Made by a program: the position numbers and the translations under genes
Assembly: GCF_046250185.1 (NCBI RefSeq)
Contig: NZ_CP176469.1
Direction: 5' to 3' (one strand)
DNA length: 64,000 nt
Source of the DNA: Litorimonas sp046250185
Lineage (GTDB): Bacteria > Pseudomonadota > Alphaproteobacteria > Caulobacterales > Maricaulaceae
In this document: one piece after another, positions 61,570 to 64,000 of the stretch
How the letters are laid out: each line of letters starts with the position of its first letter
How positions within the stretch are numbered: the stretch's first letter is position 1
Notes under the pieces: model-generated
What the model was told of the DNA's origin: nothing
What the model saw: the letters and a program-made list of their open reading frames with translations, nothing else
The model's database searches: none

Positions 61570-61944
61570 TTATGAAAAAACGTCGCCCTGATCGTTTAAA
61601 GGATCTGGACCAAAACGATTTGGACCCACTGTTCCGCGCTGAACAAATAGATAAATCAAGTATAGCGCACCGAGTAGCGGGATAAATGCAATCAGCAACC
61701 ACCAACCGCTTTTATCAATATCGTGCAATTTACGAACACCCACTGCGATAGACGGGATCAATGTACCGAGTGAGAAAATCATACTCACAATACCGAAAAT
61801 TTCTACCATGCCAGTTAGGAACGATAAGGCCAATGACACGACGAAGGTGAACAACGTCCAATACCAATATTCTGACCGCGATGAACGGCCACTAAAGTCA
61901 ACATATCGTGCAAAGCCGGATTTGACTGCTTCTACAAAACCCAT
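61570..61944 (-). CDS. DUF805 membrane protein, copy 1
   Basis: 124 residues from the ATG at 61944 with AGGAGAG upstream. DUF805 pattern: amphipathic start (FVEAVKSGFARYVDFSGRSSRSEYWYW), four hydrophobic helices, KLHDIDKSGWWLL and the C-terminal GPNRFGPDPLNDQ. Function unknown; often linked to membrane or envelope roles. First of three adjacent paralogues on the minus strand, here with the terminator at 61520-61547 after it. Confidence 0.88.
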   Translation of the reverse strand: MGFVEAVKSGFARYVDFSGRSSRSEYWYWTLFTFVVSLALSFLTGMVEIFGIVSMIFSLGTLIPSIAVGVRKLHDIDKSGWWLLIAFIPLLGALYLIYLFVQRGTVGPNRFGPDPLNDQGDVFS

Positions 61945-62027
61945 AATCTCTCTCCTAAAAATGGTGTGTGATTTGAACGCTACCATTTAATTGCGACAGA
62001 ATGAAGCAATAAATGAAACGTGATTAA

Positions 62028-62489
62028 TTAGTCAAAAATGGATTCTGACGGCGAAAACGGGTCGGGGCCGTATTTATTTGGGCCTTCATTGCCTTTAAGA
62101 CAAAACCAAACCACGTTTACAACATCGGCAACCCACCCAATGACCGGGATGGCAGATAAAATCGCAAAGACGAGATAAAGCCAGCCCGTTTGCCCTAGAT
62201 CATGCCAGCGGCGCACCGCAACCGCAATCCCCGGAAGAACATGGCCTAGTAAGGCTATAACGCCTAGCCCAAGACCAATCCATGCCATCATCGTCGGCTC
62301 AGCGATATCCACCCCAGCTTCATCCGCCATAATCGCGTCAAATAGCCAAGGATAGGCAGGGATTAAAATAACACCAAATAAAATCACCTGCCACAAGATC
62401 GACCACCAATATTCAGAGCGCGTGCTACGGTCTGAGAAATTTGTATAATTTTTGTAAAATAATTTTATGGCTTCAGGAAAACTAACCAC
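62028..62489 (-). CDS. DUF805 membrane protein, copy 2
   Basis: 153 residues. FPEAIKLFYKNYTNFSDRSTRSEYWWS, RRWHDLGQTGWLYL and GPNKYGPDPFSPSESIFD are the same signatures as in the neighbours, with an acidic insertion between the second and third helices (IMADEAGVDIAEPT). It starts 16 bases after copy 3, so they are probably one unit. Confidence 0.88.
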   Translation of the reverse strand: MVSFPEAIKLFYKNYTNFSDRSTRSEYWWSILWQVILFGVILIPAYPWLFDAIMADEAGVDIAEPTMMAWIGLGLGVIALLGHVLPGIAVAVRRWHDLGQTGWLYLVFAILSAIPVIGWVADVVNVVWFCLKGNEGPNKYGPDPFSPSESIFD

Positions 62490-62505
62490 AAGACGCTCCT
62501 TTTAA

Positions 62506-63012
62506 TTAATCGAATACGGACTTCTGTGATCCGTATTTTGGGCTTGGCCCGTATTTATTGTCATCTCTGTGACTGTCTTGGCAGAGAAAAACAAGAATGG
62601 CGATAGCGTAAATGAACAAGCCAATCGCTCCGATAATTATTAGCGCCATCAGTCCGCCAAATTCGCGATCACTACTTAGACCCGCTGACCCGAGAGCCAT
62701 TATACCTGCGATCATGGCGAACGCGAAAATAGCGATAAACAGCCCGCCGATCCACCACCCCGACCGCCCTGTATCATGCAAACGACGCCATCCAACGGAT
62801 AGCGAGGGAATAAACAAAGCGAGTGACGTCATATTGCCAACTGGACCGCTATCCGCATTTTCCCAGCCCATGATCGCGCCGTCGATAATGCCAGCGACAA
62901 TAGCAACTAAAATCGTAAACAGATAGAACCACCAATATTCAGACCGGCGTGCGCGACCACTAAATTTGAAGTATTGCGTGAGAACAGATTTAACGGCGTC
63001 TGAAAAATTCAT
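62506..63012 (-). CDS. DUF805 membrane protein, copy 3
   Basis: 168 residues from 63012; the ATG at 63015 beside it is equally possible, with GGAG upstream. FSDAVKSVLTQYFKFSGRARRSEYWWF, WRRLHDTGRSGWWIGG and DNKYGPSPKYGSQKSVFD. The third helix region is longer than in the others. The three copies are only moderately alike, so the expansion is old. Confidence 0.88.
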   Translation of the reverse strand: MNFSDAVKSVLTQYFKFSGRARRSEYWWFYLFTILVAIVAGIIDGAIMGWENADSGPVGNMTSLALFIPSLSVGWRRLHDTGRSGWWIGGLFIAIFAFAMIAGIMALGSAGLSSDREFGGLMALIIIGAIGLFIYAIAILVFLCQDSHRDDNKYGPSPKYGSQKSVFD

Positions 63013-63080
63013 CATAGGCTCCACGATGTAGTGGTTTAGCTATTCATCGCGGATATTGATAAATCGTTAGGACGCAAACG

Positions 63081-64000
63081 CTACGCCTCACCCCCGCCAA
63101 AACGCTCCGTCCAAGTCGCAATATCGTCATCCTCGATTTTCGTGAACAAGACATCAGGAGCAGAAATATTGTGACCGATTTCTAAAATATTAAGTATATT
63201 GGTTACATACTCCTTACTCCAATCACCAGGGTCTACCTCATAATCCAAGTCTAAAATCTCTGGACGCATGAATTTCCAAGCGTCTTTTAGCATCGGCATT
63301 CCCATTGCGGCATGAATTTTAGCTGCTGCATCCGGAATGATTGGTCGAGCTAAGATCGCAAAAAGAGCCACCAAATTCAGCCCATATCGTACCCCAATTG
63401 CAGCTTGGGCTGTATCTGTTTTATAATGCGTCCAAGGCGCGGCTTGCGTTAAGTATTCATTCCCCGCAGTCCATAATTTGCGTGTTGCAAACATCGCCTG
63501 TCTAAACTCACGCTGCTCATATTTTTGTTTCAAATATTGGAGACCAATTTGCATCTCTGAAATTAATTTATCTTCCGCTTCACCGGGGACGCCGCCGTCA
63601 GGGACTTTCCCGTCAAACTTTCCGACACAATACTTCGTAATCCGATTGACAAAATTCCCCAACACATTGGCGAGATCGGAGTTCACAGAGGCTTGGAATT
63701 CCTCCCATGTAAACGCCGCATCATTCCCTTCTGGCGCGTTGGCCATCAAGTGCCAGCGCCAATAATCGGACGGTGCAATGTCAATCGCTTGATCCATAAA
63801 GACCCCGCGCTTGCTAGACGTCGAAAACTTGCCGCCATACCACGTTACCCAGTTAAAGGCCTTGAGTTGATCGACCATCTTCCAAGGCTCACCGCTGCCC
63901 ATGATCGTTGTAGGAAATGAGAGGGTGTGGAAGGCGACATTGTCTTTGCCCATGAATTGCACATATTGCACATCGTCCGCGCCCTTATCTGTGCGCCACC
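63081..64000 (-). CDS. metG: Methionyl-tRNA synthetase, partial (3' part)
   Basis: The frame is open to the end of the window, so the 5' part lies beyond 64000. About 306 residues are seen. MGKDNVAFHTL is the region after the catalytic domain, and KFSTSSKRGVF is the KMSKS loop in the form used by a subset of bacterial and archaeal-type MetRS. The anticodon-binding domain follows (FVNRITKYCVGKFDG). The chain ends TERFGGGEA, with no C-terminal tRNA-binding (EMAP-like) domain, as in many alphaproteobacteria. Confidence 0.92.
   Translation of the reverse strand, partial: WRTDKGADDVQYVQFMGKDNVAFHTLSFPTTIMGSGEPWKMVDQLKAFNWVTWYGGKFSTSSKRGVFMDQAIDIAPSDYWRWHLMANAPEGNDAAFTWEEFQASVNSDLANVLGNFVNRITKYCVGKFDGKVPDGGVPGEAEDKLISEMQIGLQYLKQKYEQREFRQAMFATRKLWTAGNEYLTQAAPWTHYKTDTAQAAIGVRYGLNLVALFAILARPIIPDAAAKIHAAMGMPMLKDAWKFMRPEILDLDYEVDPGDWSKEYVTNILNILEIGHNISAPDVLFTKIEDDDIATWTERFGGGEA

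Overview
The window is one contiguous stretch of an alphaproteobacterial chromosome, mid-GC with many TTAATTAA-type AT islands between genes. The gene content fits the Caulobacterales/Maricaulales/Hyphomonadales side of the class. It has a Tad/Flp pilus locus, a petABC cytochrome bc1 operon with full-length cytochrome b, a ubiB-coaBC-dut cluster, fabA-fabB and fabI, DUF1491, an NDUFS6-like zinc finger, and several candidate CtrA sites (TTAA-N7-TTAA). The genus is not identified; the lineage is an inference from these families and motifs.

Layout. 1-3131: end of a Tad pilus locus with three Flp pilins on the minus strand (two of them 57-aa near-identical tandem copies), a CpaC-N-domain protein and two TadE/G-like minor pilins. 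3141-5255: tyrosine phosphatase and class Ia nrdB with a probable NrdR box pair. 5427-11801: ubiB, coaBC, a secreted acidic protein, dut, a compositionally foreign gene, cysK and a MoeB/ThiF adenylyltransferase. 11826-16635: small secreted proteins, a sulfotransferase-like/aminotransferase class IV pair, an MBL-fold lipoprotein, a hydroxyacid dehydrogenase and an SH3 protein. 16736-24325: a 2529-residue RTX/cadherin-like surface or secreted protein whose middle is built of 306-bp DNA repeats. 24611-29680: mtnP, CBS protein, petA-petB-petC and a second, altered Rieske gene. 29804-36612: trmL, hemF, TPR protein, fabA-fabB, an OmpV/MipA porin-like protein, a solo LuxR and fabI. 36613-38105: an odd gene-poor patch with palindromes, a 10-bp phased GANTC array, tiny ORFs and a ribbon-helix-helix-like protein, bordering a ribD that lacks its reductase half. 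38105-50100: gpmA, polA, TonB-like, zinc finger, ABC ATPase, Gfo/Idh oxidoreductase, MATE exporter, DUF1491, and an orphan BcsB. 50183-64000: histidine kinase, sufE, membrane proteins, HNH nuclease, beta-propeller protein, ppk-ppx, ptsN, hpf, three tandem DUF805 membrane proteins and the 3' part of metG.

Most genes are housekeeping. The parts that ask for a second look are (i) the 37.15-37.83 kb patch, with eight 10-bp units, six carrying the CcrM target GANTC, lying between two copies of the same 16-bp palindrome; (ii) the second Rieske protein, which has lost both hydrogen-bonding residues known to raise the cluster potential; (iii) the CtrA-like sites in front of tadE, the giant RTX gene and the SH3 gene; (iv) the structured gap between the MipA-like and LuxR genes; and (v) several orphan parts of usual multi-gene systems (BcsB without BcsA, RTX protein without type I secretion genes, ABC ATPase without permease, LuxR without LuxI). 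No rRNA, tRNA, IS element, prophage or CRISPR array was seen.
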